A stretch of DNA of 57,257 bases from positions 1-57,257 of IMG/VR virus record IMGVR_UViG_3300017917_000746; one strand, given 5' to 3'. Within the stretch, counting starts at the first letter, position 1. Each line of letters opens with the position of its first letter. This document shows, piece after piece, positions 33,815-42,213 of this stretch. Made by a program: the position numbers and the translations under genes. The notes beneath the pieces were generated by a model that ran no database searches, had not been told where the DNA came from, and was given only the letters and a program-made list of their open reading frames with translations. This stretch comes from a virus.

Positions 33815-36041
33815 TGATCAGTTACAAGTAGTTTTTGAAAAAGCAGTTGCAGATTGCAAAAAGTTAGGTCATGAGTATGTGACTCTAGAGCATCTTGTTT
33901 TTGCCATGCTCTGCGAAGAAAAATTCTACGAACTAATTGTAAATTTTGGTGCTGATGGTGAATATATTAAAACTAACCTAGAGCACTATCTTAAAAATCA
34001 ATTAGACGAAATTAAAATTGATCCTATCCCCAAAGGATTTAAGCCTAAGAAAACACAGACTGTAGAACGTGTTCTTAATCGTGCATTCACGCAGGTATTA
34101 TTCAGCGGACGTCAAAGTATTGAACTAGTTGACGTATTCATGAGCGCACTTAGCGAAAAACGCAGTTATGCTGTGTTTTATATTAACAAGGGCGGAATTG
34201 ATAGAGAAAAGTTTGCTAACTTTATTGATAGTGAGATTGATGACGAAGAAGAAGAAAATACATCAGATGTACAAAGCGAAAAGGCTTTACGTGCATACAC
34301 TACAAATTTAAATGATCAAGTTAAAAAGAATAAAGTTGATCCTGTAATTGGACGCAGTGAGGAACTAGAATCTATTTCACTAGGACTCGGTCGTAGAACT
34401 AAAAATAATGTTTTGCTAGTTGGTGATCCGGGTGTTGGTAAGACTGCTATCGCAGAGGGCCTAGCATTTAACATTATTAATGGTGATGTTCCGGAATTCC
34501 TAAAAGAATACACTGTTTATAACTTAGATATCAGCGCCATGCTTGCTGGATCTAAGTATCGTGGCGATTTTGAAGAACGTTTTAAAATGGTTCTCAAAGC
34601 CTTGCAGGGCAAAGGCAAAACCGTATTGTTCATTGACGAGGCACATATGATCAGCGGTGCTGGCGCAGGAGGCAACGGCAACAGTAATGACCTTGCTAAT
34701 ATGATGAAACCTGCACTGAGCAAAGGCAATATCAAAGTTGTAGCATCAACTACTTGGGAAGAATATCGCAAGTACTTTGAAAAGGATCGTGCCCTAATGC
34801 GTCGATTCCAACGTGTTACTGTTGACGAGCCTACACCAGAAATGGCTGTAGAAATTCTTAAGGGTATTAAGAAATACTACGAGAAGCACCATAATGCTAC
34901 TATCACAGATGCGGCTATTGAAAGTGCTGTAAAATTATCTGTACGTTACATGACTGATAAGAAACTACCAGACAAGGCCATTGATTTAATCGACGTGGCT
35001 TGCAGTCGTTTCAACATTAAATCTAGCGATAATAAGGTTGTAGATGTTGCTGAGATTCAATACGAATTAGCCAAGATGGTTAAACTACCCGAAGATACTG
35101 TTAAGGAAAAGGAAAATGACAACCTTGCAAATCTTGAAAAGAATCTCAAAGGAGAAGTCTATGGACAGGATGAAGCCATTACAGAAATTGTAGATAAGAT
35201 TCTTGTTGCACAGGCTGGATTAAAATCAGAAAACAAACCAGTTGGTAGTTTTGTATTCATGGGGCCAACCGGCGTTGGTAAAACAGAAGCCGCAAAACAA
35301 CTTAGTAAGCAACTAGGTGTTCCGCTAATCCGCTTCGATATGAGCGAATATCAAGAGAAACATTCAGTATCTAAATTAATTGGTAGCCCTCCAGGTTATG
35401 TTGGCTTTGAAGAAAACGCTGGCTTGCTGATTACTAAACTACAAGAGAATCCGCATTGTGTTCTATTGTTAGATGAAATTGAAAAGTCACACCCAGATGT
35501 GTCAACTATCTTGTTGCAGATTATGGATAACGGTTTTGTAACTGGCAGTAACGGTAAAGTAGCAGATGCCCGTAATGTTGTATTGATTATGACTACAAAC
35601 TTAGGTGCAAGTGATGCCGAAAAGAATACTATCGGATTTGGTAGTCAAGACAATGACTATGAAGACAAAGAACTTAAGAAATTCTTTGCTCCTGAATTCC
35701 GTAATCGTTTAGATGGAGTAATTACATTTGGTAAACTCAGCAAAGAAACTATGATTAAGATCGTTGGTAAATTCTTAGTAGAATTAAAGAACCAAGTTAA
35801 GGATAAAAATATTAAGATTACTATCGATAATGATGCTATTGATTGGTTAGTGGACAAGGGTTTTGACAAGAAGATGGGTGCTAGACCTCTACAACGTGTC
35901 ATTGATAAGGATATTAAACGTCCGCTATCTAGACAAATGCTGTTTGGTGACTTGAAACACGGTGGCTCTGTAAACATTATTGTTGCAGATAACGAAATAC
36001 AGTTAGAAGTTAAAAATGAAACCGTTCAAGCACACGCCTAA
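33801..36041 (+). CDS. clpA: ClpA-like AAA+ unfoldase with ClpP-binding IGF loop
   Basis: 746 residues, close to E. coli ClpA (758). Order: double Clp-N domain (1-145; SDQLQVVFEKAVADCKKLGH, YVTLEHLVFAML), AAA1 with GDPGVGKT near 209-216 and FIDEAH near 277, and AAA2 with GPTGVGKT near 488-495, then LLDEIEKSHPDV. There is no ClpB middle coiled coil. The segment NTIGFGSQDN places IGF at 611-613, where ClpA has its IGL ClpP-docking loop, so it can probably dock on host ClpP. No clpP is seen in the window. It forms an operon with dnaJ and def. Confidence 0.93.
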   Translation: MVEPSDQLQVVFEKAVADCKKLGHEYVTLEHLVFAMLCEEKFYELIVNFGADGEYIKTNLEHYLKNQLDEIKIDPIPKGFKPKKTQTVERVLNRAFTQVLFSGRQSIELVDVFMSALSEKRSYAVFYINKGGIDREKFANFIDSEIDDEEEENTSDVQSEKALRAYTTNLNDQVKKNKVDPVIGRSEELESISLGLGRRTKNNVLLVGDPGVGKTAIAEGLAFNIINGDVPEFLKEYTVYNLDISAMLAGSKYRGDFEERFKMVLKALQGKGKTVLFIDEAHMISGAGAGGNGNSNDLANMMKPALSKGNIKVVASTTWEEYRKYFEKDRALMRRFQRVTVDEPTPEMAVEILKGIKKYYEKHHNATITDAAIESAVKLSVRYMTDKKLPDKAIDLIDVACSRFNIKSSDNKVVDVAEIQYELAKMVKLPEDTVKEKENDNLANLEKNLKGEVYGQDEAITEIVDKILVAQAGLKSENKPVGSFVFMGPTGVGKTEAAKQLSKQLGVPLIRFDMSEYQEKHSVSKLIGSPPGYVGFEENAGLLITKLQENPHCVLLLDEIEKSHPDVSTILLQIMDNGFVTGSNGKVADARNVVLIMTTNLGASDAEKNTIGFGSQDNDYEDKELKKFFAPEFRNRLDGVITFGKLSKETMIKIVGKFLVELKNQVKDKNIKITIDNDAIDWLVDKGFDKKMGARPLQRVIDKDIKRPLSRQMLFGDLKHGGSVNIIVADNEIQLEVKNETVQAHA

Positions 36042-36663
36042 ATTATTTTTTGACAAATATGTCAATAAAATTAGTTTGGTAACAGTGCTGGCTTCTGAGT
36101 TTCGATACCATAATTTAGACAGAACTATTTCAAAAATTTCGTCTCTATCTAAACAAATTGAAAAATCAAAGTCAGGAAAAATACAAATAGGCGGTTATCA
36201 TAAAAAAACTGTATCTGTTGATGACATTTTTCACTCTACTAAACTTTGTAATATTTTAAAAACCCAAACAGACTATGTACTTCGCGTAGAAGGCAACTGT
36301 TTGGGTGTGTATACCAACGAAGATAGTGTAATTGAAAATATCAATAATCTTGGTAAGACTAGAGAAATATCGATGCCCAGCAGTGTTGCTGTACGAGAAT
36401 TTTTACTAGCAAACCCACACTCAATTATTGCTAAAAAGTATACACACAAATATAGGATTACTGTAAATCCGTTAAGAGATATTACTGAAAACTTTCATCA
36501 ATGGGCTGAAAAAATACCCAGCATTAAACTACTCAGACGCACATATCACACAGAAGGATACTTTTACGCCGCCAACGAAAAGACCTTAGGTATGTGTAGA
36601 CTATTTTTAGGCGATAGAATACGCAGAGTAGACGAAATGTTCCTAGAAAGTGAAATTTCCTAG
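36016..36663 (+). CDS. Conserved protein of unknown function
   Basis: 215 residues, basic, alpha/beta (KLFFDKYVNKISLVTVLASE, then FRYHNLDRTISKISSLSKQI, and VAVREFLLANPHSIIAKKYT). ATG 36016 lies 26 bases inside the clpA-like gene, so expression is probably coupled. The end (YHTEGYFYAANEKTLGMCRL, then DRIRRVDEMF) looks constrained. I cannot place it in a family; nucleic-acid binding is possible from its charge. Confidence 0.65.
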   Translation: MKPFKHTPKLFFDKYVNKISLVTVLASEFRYHNLDRTISKISSLSKQIEKSKSGKIQIGGYHKKTVSVDDIFHSTKLCNILKTQTDYVLRVEGNCLGVYTNEDSVIENINNLGKTREISMPSSVAVREFLLANPHSIIAKKYTHKYRITVNPLRDITENFHQWAEKIPSIKLLRRTYHTEGYFYAANEKTLGMCRLFLGDRIRRVDEMFLESEIS

Positions 36664-36676
36664 ACTCGCAAAATAG

Positions 36677-36684
36677 CATAAATA
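36677..36684 (+). promoter_or_regulatory. Late promoter opening the cargo block (CATAAATA)
   Basis: CATAAATA followed by CTCTATT, 19 bases before ATG 36704, with TGGAG between. It lies in the 40-base gap after the early-type operon. Confidence 0.7.
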
Positions 36685-36703
36685 CTCTATTACTGGAGTA
36701 TCT

Positions 36704-37135
36704 ATGAATATTCGCGAACTTTTAAACGCATTAGATTCTATTGTTGAAAACCCTGAAATAGGGGATCAATTTGATATAGAATTTGACGACACTATTATTG
36801 AGTCTACAATCGTCGATGTCACAGTTGACGGAGTTATTGTTCAAGTTGACGAAACTGCTGAACAGTTACTTACATCACTGGGTTGCCAACTAGAAGAAGC
36901 AGAGTACCAAGGACGAAGTGTACCTTTAGGCAAGCCCATGAAGGGCGATGTTAAAAAATCCAAAGTTTATGTAAAAGGCCCTAAAGGCAATGTAGTTAAA
37001 GTAAACTTTGGTGATAAAAAGATGCGTATTAAGAAAAGTATTCCAGGACGACGTAAGAGTTTTAGAGCAAGACATAACTGTGCAAATCCTGGGCCAAGAT
37101 GGAAAGCACGTTATTGGTCGTGCAGGGCATGGTAA
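36704..37135 (+). CDS. Putative capsid-targeted protein with basic Cys/Trp C-terminus
   Basis: 143 residues. The leader MNIRELLNALDSIVE ends in I-V-E, a possible prohead-protease site; the 44994 and 47814 genes start similarly (LQALDSIS, LDKLDNVM). Residues 16-70 are acidic. Residues about 112-143 are a basic motif (GRRKSFRARHNCANPGPRW followed by KARYWSCRAW) with two Cys that recurs in unrelated proteins of aquatic phages and large viruses and is probably a small metal- or DNA-binding unit. Role inferred: packaged with the genome. Confidence 0.72.
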   Translation: MNIRELLNALDSIVENPEIGDQFDIEFDDTIIESTIVDVTVDGVIVQVDETAEQLLTSLGCQLEEAEYQGRSVPLGKPMKGDVKKSKVYVKGPKGNVVKVNFGDKKMRIKKSIPGRRKSFRARHNCANPGPRWKARYWSCRAW

Positions 37136-37139
37136 TATT

Positions 37140-37484
37140 ATGAAAATTAAAGATCTTGACAAACAAGCAGAAAAATTTGAAGACGTTGATTGGATTGACG
37201 ATCTAAAATTTTTTATGCATAACGAACCGCGTTTTTATCGAAAATTTATATATCCAGTAATTTCTGAATTAAAAAATCGATTAGAATCTGGATCCAAATG
37301 CGACGAGATGAGTTTTGCACCTTGTATCGAAAAAGCCATACCAATCTATTGTAACAAATTTAAAATTACACAGAATCCTCAAAAATTATTTGATGATGAA
37401 AAATTACATGACCTTGCTATGAAAATGTTTCATGAAGAAAAATCAAACATTGAAAAGGGCGTGTATAAAGGGAGTGACGAATGA
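37140..37484 (+). CDS. Small helical protein of unknown function
   Basis: 114 residues from ATG 37140; the longer frame from 37008 only overlaps the preceding gene and is rejected. Helical with three Cys (ESGSKCDEMSFAPCIEKAIP, IYCNKF). The start MKIKDLDKQAEKFEDVDW has the Lys-hydrophobic opening of its neighbours but no clear cleavage site. It overlaps the nucleotidyltransferase gene as ATGA. Family not recognised. Confidence 0.65.
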   Translation: MKIKDLDKQAEKFEDVDWIDDLKFFMHNEPRFYRKFIYPVISELKNRLESGSKCDEMSFAPCIEKAIPIYCNKFKITQNPQKLFDDEKLHDLAMKMFHEEKSNIEKGVYKGSDE

Positions 37485-38335
37485 TTTTAGTAGAAGGCGG
37501 AAATGTATTTTCTGACGTAGATCCCTTTTCTAAAGAAGAAGCCAAGGAAGTCTTAGAGAAGGCTCAGGCTATGATGCCCAGCGGCATCGAATTAATCCCT
37601 GTAGGTAGTGCAGGGCATAAAGCCAGTTCAGGCGACATGGATCTAATGGTTGACGAACAGGCTATGCTAGATTATTTTAAAGTTAAGACTGCTAAGGAAG
37701 CCAGACAACGTTTAAAAACTTATTTTCAAGATCGCGGAACTGAATCTGCATTAACAGGTATCAATGTACACATTAAAGTTCCAAACGGAAATAAATTTGC
37801 ACAAGCAGACATCATGTTTGTTAAAGATGCCGGTGCTGTAAGTAAATTTCATCAACATGATTACAGTATTGAAAATACTCCCTATAAAGGATTACACAAA
37901 CATATATTACTTTCTAGTATTGCTAAAGAAACTCGCAATCAAAAATATCCGTATGGTCTCATGTGGAGCGGATTCCAAGGACTGTTTGCTCGAGATGAGA
38001 ACGGAAAAAAGGCAGACTTTGTTTCTAGTAACGCAGACGAAGTTGCTAAAATTTTAATCGGTGCTCAAGCCACTGCCGCAGACTTAGGAAATGTTGAACG
38101 AATTATTGATGCATTACCTGGCAAGGAAAAAAATCCTAAAATACAACATGCTCTATCAGACGAAAATTGGCCTGGCAACGAAGGCAAGAAACCCGAAGAT
38201 GTAAAAGAAGGGTCTTCTGAATGGTTTGCTTGGATGCAAGGTGTTGTAGAAGGAACCTACGGACGCTATTGGTGCAGTACTGATAAGCGTTGGAAAGATC
38301 GTAAAGGCCCTAAGCAGTCAAGGGGCAGTGAATGA
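37481..38335 (+). CDS. Nucleotidyltransferase-fold protein, possible capsid cargo
   Basis: 284 residues. The leader MILVE is very short, ending in L-V-E. The polymerase-beta-type fold shows in VGSAGHKASSGDMDLMVD (helix-turn GS...DxD, near 42-59) and ADIMFV (third Asp, near 108). The C-terminus has SSEWFAWMQGVVEGTYGRYW, then CSTDKRWKDRKG, another short basic Cys/Trp motif like that at the end of the gene at 36704. It could add nucleotides to RNA, DNA or protein; the substrate is unknown. ATGA overlaps on both sides. Confidence 0.75.
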   Translation: MILVEGGNVFSDVDPFSKEEAKEVLEKAQAMMPSGIELIPVGSAGHKASSGDMDLMVDEQAMLDYFKVKTAKEARQRLKTYFQDRGTESALTGINVHIKVPNGNKFAQADIMFVKDAGAVSKFHQHDYSIENTPYKGLHKHILLSSIAKETRNQKYPYGLMWSGFQGLFARDENGKKADFVSSNADEVAKILIGAQATAADLGNVERIIDALPGKEKNPKIQHALSDENWPGNEGKKPEDVKEGSSEWFAWMQGVVEGTYGRYWCSTDKRWKDRKGPKQSRGSE

Positions 38336-39483
38336 GATTAAGAGAACTATTTGTCGAGACTGTTGAAGTAGCAAAAAAGAAACTAGGCCGTGCGTTTAAT
38401 CACTTAGAAGACCTAGTGTTTTTTTACGGCACTGAAGGAACTATCGAAGCATTAGACCATCTTAAAGAAATAGCCACAGAAGAAGGATCAAAGAGTATTC
38501 GTATGAAATGGGACGGCAATCCTCAAATCTATTGGGGCAGAGAAACTGCTAATGGACCGTTGATTCTTTCAGGACATAACGGTTGGTCGCGTGGCGCTAA
38601 AACAGACAATCCAGAAGCAGTAAAAGATTTTATTGCCAATAAAAGTGGTACGCCAAAGACTCCAGAAGAAAAAGCACAGAGAGATGCCTTTGCAGAAAAA
38701 TTTGCTAATTTATATCCAGCGTTTGATGCCGCAACTCCTAAAGACTTTGTAGGATTTGTATATGCTGATGCATTATTCTTAGAAAGACCACAACTAGATA
38801 ATCAAGGAATTTATAATTTTTGCCCTAATCCTAAAAGCAAAACTTGTTATCATGTACGTGCTAGTAGTGAATTAGGCAAACGAATTAGCGGTGCAGATGT
38901 TATGGTGGTAGGTCACGCATACTTTCCAAAATTTGGTATGGACGATAGCGAACAAGAACCATTAGACGATTTTAATCAATTTAACTCAAATCCTAAATTA
39001 ATTGTTCAAGGACCTATCTATAATACAAAACCCGTAAAAATCGATACTAGTAAAATTGACAGTGTTGAACAATATTCTCAACAGCACAGTGCAGAGATAG
39101 ACGGATTCTTATCTGATACTGCGGGCCTAAGTGATCTTAAAAATATCCTGTATACCTATGTAAATCAGACAGCCAAAGCAAGACAGTTGGCCAACTTAGG
39201 TATACAGAATTTTAAAAATTGGTTACAGGCTTCTAAGGTCAGTGCAGGAAAGCAACAAAAAATACAAGAAAAAATGAATGCTCATCCTAATGCTGTTGAA
39301 TCAATGTTTTCTATGGTTAAACAAATACAAGCAGTAAAAAATGATATATTAAAACAAATCGACGGCGAGCAAGGCGATATATGGGACACTAACGGAGAAG
39401 GTCGCGTACGATATGCTGGTACTAATAAAAAGTTTGGTAATATTAAACTAGTGAACAGAGATCTGTGGACTCCCGGAGAATAA
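38332..39483 (+). CDS. DUF6267-like protein with nucleic-acid-ligase motifs, possible capsid cargo
   Basis: 383 residues. Leader MRLRELFVE ends in F-V-E. KWDG at 59-62 fits ligase motif I (KxDG, the AMP-accepting Lys59). GFVYADALF near 140-148 could be motif III. GEGRVRY near 355 and FGNIKLV near 368 fit motifs IV (EGxV) and V (KxV). Together these suggest the covalent nucleotidyltransferase (RNA/DNA ligase) superfamily, though I recall the family only as a domain of unknown function. Three Cys/His residues lie at FCPNPKSKTCYHV. It is coupled to the nucleotidyltransferase upstream by ATGA. Confidence 0.72.
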   Translation: MRLRELFVETVEVAKKKLGRAFNHLEDLVFFYGTEGTIEALDHLKEIATEEGSKSIRMKWDGNPQIYWGRETANGPLILSGHNGWSRGAKTDNPEAVKDFIANKSGTPKTPEEKAQRDAFAEKFANLYPAFDAATPKDFVGFVYADALFLERPQLDNQGIYNFCPNPKSKTCYHVRASSELGKRISGADVMVVGHAYFPKFGMDDSEQEPLDDFNQFNSNPKLIVQGPIYNTKPVKIDTSKIDSVEQYSQQHSAEIDGFLSDTAGLSDLKNILYTYVNQTAKARQLANLGIQNFKNWLQASKVSAGKQQKIQEKMNAHPNAVESMFSMVKQIQAVKNDILKQIDGEQGDIWDTNGEGRVRYAGTNKKFGNIKLVNRDLWTPGE

Positions 39484-39484
39484 A

Positions 39485-40168
39485 ATGAGATTAAGACAAT
39501 TATTTGAACAAAAAATTAATGAAGTGGCTATTATATTTGGACGCTTTAATCCTCCGCACAAGGGTCACAAAGCCGCATGGGAAACTGCGGCTACTAAAGA
39601 TATCTGGTATGTTGGCACAAATCAAAGTACAGTTGGTGCTAAGGATCCTTTGCCTTACGAAGTTAAAGTTGAATGTATGAAAGTTATTTGGCCTGAGGTT
39701 GCTAGTCATATTGTACCGGAAACTAGTTGGCTTACTTTAGCCAGTTATGTTTATCAAGAACACGGTGCCGTAAGATTAATCATCGTTACAGATGAAGCAT
39801 GGGTCGTTCCTACTGTACAAGAATACAACGGTAAATCTGGACCACACGGCGAATATAATTTCCCAGAAATTAGATTATACCACGATAGCATAGAAGAAGC
39901 AAAATTAGAACTACGTAAGAGCAGTGCCACAAGTTTACGAGATGCTGTTTCTAAAGGAGACAGACAAGGATTTAGTGATGCTGCCGGAGTCAGTTCCGAA
40001 ACGCCAGTTATGGGTAAACCATTCTTTGATTTAGTTGCTGAGTATTTGTTACCGTATCAAGAAAAAATTAAAGCCAAAGCAGATAAGGCTAAAAAGAAAG
40101 ATTCAGAAAAGAAAAAAGAAGAACCTAAAAAAGAAAAAGAATCTAAAAAAGAAAAAGAACATGGATGA
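39485..40168 (+). CDS. NadR/NadM-like cytidylyltransferase-fold enzyme, possible capsid cargo
   Basis: 227 residues. Leader MRLRQLFEQKINE offers two sites (L-F-E and I-N-E) before the core strand VAIIFGRFNPPHKGHKAAWE, which holds the HxGH adenylyl-transfer motif. KSSATSLRDAV near 142 is the second signature (usually ISSTxxR). This fold makes NAD from NMN and ATP, or similar nucleotide conjugates. The last 30 residues are a nearly pure Lys/Glu tail (KAKKKDSEKKKEEPKKEKE), unusual for the family. Starts one base after the ligase-like gene. Confidence 0.8.
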   Translation: MRLRQLFEQKINEVAIIFGRFNPPHKGHKAAWETAATKDIWYVGTNQSTVGAKDPLPYEVKVECMKVIWPEVASHIVPETSWLTLASYVYQEHGAVRLIIVTDEAWVVPTVQEYNGKSGPHGEYNFPEIRLYHDSIEEAKLELRKSSATSLRDAVSKGDRQGFSDAAGVSSETPVMGKPFFDLVAEYLLPYQEKIKAKADKAKKKDSEKKKEEPKKEKESKKEKEHG

Positions 40169-40379
40169 ACTAGCTCAAATTAAACGCCTAGCCGGTATTA
40201 CAGAATTTAAAGGTTACCAGCCGTATGGTGGTAGCAATATCAGTATCACTGGTATGGAAAAAAGAGAGTTAGAACGTAAACACAATATTAAACCAGGAAC
40301 AGACGAATGGTTCCAACTATGGTTTAGTAAACCTTACTTAACAGGTGAACCACCGGTAGGAAAAAATGAGAGCAAGTGA
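40161..40379 (+). CDS. Small protein with RLAGI motif
   Basis: 72 residues from ATG 40161, overlapping the preceding gene by 8 bases; the frame further upstream reads only the Lys/Glu tail out of frame. It begins MDELAQIKRLAGITEFKG. The QIKRLAGI element resembles the C-termini of two cargo proteins (LKFLSGL at 44992 and MRQIAGLR at 47612), so it may be a shared scaffold-binding peptide. The rest (ELERKHNIKPGTDEWFQLWF) is a short helical domain of unknown role. Confidence 0.65.
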   Translation: MDELAQIKRLAGITEFKGYQPYGGSNISITGMEKRELERKHNIKPGTDEWFQLWFSKPYLTGEPPVGKNESK

Positions 40380-42213
40380 TTTTATCAACGAAAGACCAAA
40401 ACGTGTCCTAACTATATTTGATATAGACGATACGCTGTTTCACACCACTGCTAAGATTAACGTAGTAAAAGACGGTAAAGTAGTACGCTCTCTAACCAAT
40501 CAAGAATTCAATAACTACGAATTACAAGACGGTGAAGAATACGACTTTGGCGAATTTCGTAATGCTGAAAAATTCCGTCAAGAAAGCGAGCCTATTGGCC
40601 CTATGCTTGACGAGTTAAAAACTATTTTAGATCATACACAGGGCAAAGTTATAATGCTAACTGCTCGTGCAGATTTTGATGACAAAGAAACATTTCTACA
40701 AACGTTTGCCGATCATGGCATAGACATGAGTAAGATTCATGTTCATCGTGCAGGAAACTTGCCCGGGAAAGAAGGCCCTGCTGAAAAGAAAGCAGTATGG
40801 GTTAGACGTTATCTAGACACAGGAAAATTTAATCAAGTAAGTTTATATGACGATTCAATGAGCAACTTACGTGTGTTTAAATCATTGGAGCAAGAATATC
40901 CAGATGTAAAGTTTGATGCATATCATATCACCGGAGAAGGTGATGTTAAATCTTTAGAAGAACGTAAAAAGAAAAAACGCAAATCTAAACGTGTCTATGG
41001 TGCGGCCTGGGGTCCTGGACCTTATGGTTTATATGGATGGGACTCAGGGTACAGCAGTGCAGCCGGAGTATCTTCTGGAGAAGTTGGAGGAGGCGACGGC
41101 GGTGGAATGGAAAGTCGCCTTAATGAAGCATGGACTCAGGATAAACAACAGCGTATTAAAGATTTTGCATTATGGGCTATTAAACTTTTAGAAATAGAAC
41201 AAGCACCAAAGATTAAATTAGTTGCTGATAGTGGCACTACAGCATTGGGGTATTTTGATCCTGAAACACAGAACATTGTTGTTACAGTTAAAGATAGGCA
41301 TCAGATGGACATTATGCGAACACTGGCACACGAACTAGTGCATCGCAAACAAAACGAAGCACGTGAACTTGATGGTGCTACAGGCAGTGATGACGAAAAC
41401 GAAGCCAATGCACTTGCAGGTGTGTTATTACGTTGGTGGGGTAGAAAAAATCCTGAACAATTTAACGAAGCATGGAGCGCAAAATATAAACGTAGTATTA
41501 ACTGTAATAATCCTAAAGGATTCAGTCAACGTGCTCATTGTCAAGGACGTAAAAAAGAAGATATTAACACAGAAACAAATAAGTTAATTCCTTATCCTAA
41601 AGGTACAGTCAAAGTAGATGTAGATGACGTCTATGACTGGTATAAGTTAGGTATGAATATCAGCGATCTAGACGATGCTGATCCTGAAGACTTTGGTAAA
41701 GGTCCTCCACAAACTGTATTATCATTTGGCAGTGAACCTATTGAACACAAATACATGAAGGCACTACAACGTCTAAAAATGAAAACACATGATTTAGATG
41801 AATTTGCTCCTAGCAACGATGACAGTGGCGATGAAGATATGTTGTTCAAGTATGCTAAAATGTGGTACAACAACGATACAGATGTGCAGGAAAAGATTGA
41901 AAAAATATTAGACCAAGAAGGTTGGGAAATAGGCGAAATAGAATCTGAGGAAGGCGGAGTGTTTGTTGTTCAATCTGGAGACGAAAACGGCAATTCATAT
42001 ATTGGCTGGCCAGAGGCAGAATTAACTAATATCGATGAAAACTTTGCTGATGGTCGCAATCCACAAGACAAAGGTGATAGTAAGCGCCATGGCATTACTA
42101 AAGGTATGAGTATTGCACAACTTAAAAAAATTCGCAGTAGCAAAACAGCAAGTCCACGTAAAAAACAATTAGCGCATTGGCAAATTAACATGCGTCAAGG
42201 AAAGAAAAAATGA
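40366..42213 (+). CDS. Multi-domain cargo polyprotein: HAD phosphatase, zincin metallopeptidase, basic modules
   Basis: 615 residues. Leader MRASDFINE is followed directly by a HAD domain (LTIFDIDDTLFHTT; MLTAR motif II; LYDDSMSN motif IV; 12-185). A KKKKRKSKR patch and Gly-rich linker lead to a zincin domain with HELVH (322-326) and ENEANALAG, likely a metallopeptidase. Then come AWSAKYKRSINCNNPKGFSQ (369-388), an acidic domain (about 400-555), and a basic tail (NPQDKGDSKRHGITKGM...). Hydrophobic-x-E occurs at Glu9, Glu254, Glu368 and Glu558, each at a domain boundary, as expected for processing by a gp21-like protease. Confidence 0.8.
   Translation: MRASDFINERPKRVLTIFDIDDTLFHTTAKINVVKDGKVVRSLTNQEFNNYELQDGEEYDFGEFRNAEKFRQESEPIGPMLDELKTILDHTQGKVIMLTARADFDDKETFLQTFADHGIDMSKIHVHRAGNLPGKEGPAEKKAVWVRRYLDTGKFNQVSLYDDSMSNLRVFKSLEQEYPDVKFDAYHITGEGDVKSLEERKKKKRKSKRVYGAAWGPGPYGLYGWDSGYSSAAGVSSGEVGGGDGGGMESRLNEAWTQDKQQRIKDFALWAIKLLEIEQAPKIKLVADSGTTALGYFDPETQNIVVTVKDRHQMDIMRTLAHELVHRKQNEARELDGATGSDDENEANALAGVLLRWWGRKNPEQFNEAWSAKYKRSINCNNPKGFSQRAHCQGRKKEDINTETNKLIPYPKGTVKVDVDDVYDWYKLGMNISDLDDADPEDFGKGPPQTVLSFGSEPIEHKYMKALQRLKMKTHDLDEFAPSNDDSGDEDMLFKYAKMWYNNDTDVQEKIEKILDQEGWEIGEIESEEGGVFVVQSGDENGNSYIGWPEAELTNIDENFADGRNPQDKGDSKRHGITKGMSIAQLKKIRSSKTASPRKKQLAHWQINMRQGKKK

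Noticed and set aside
37008-37139. Extension of the small helical gene upstream of ATG 37140
   Set aside because: It lies wholly inside the 36704 gene in another frame; the composition changes abruptly at the ATG.
40035-40160. Lys-rich N-terminus for the 72-residue gene
   Set aside because: It is the out-of-frame reading of the Lys/Glu tail of the adenylyltransferase gene.
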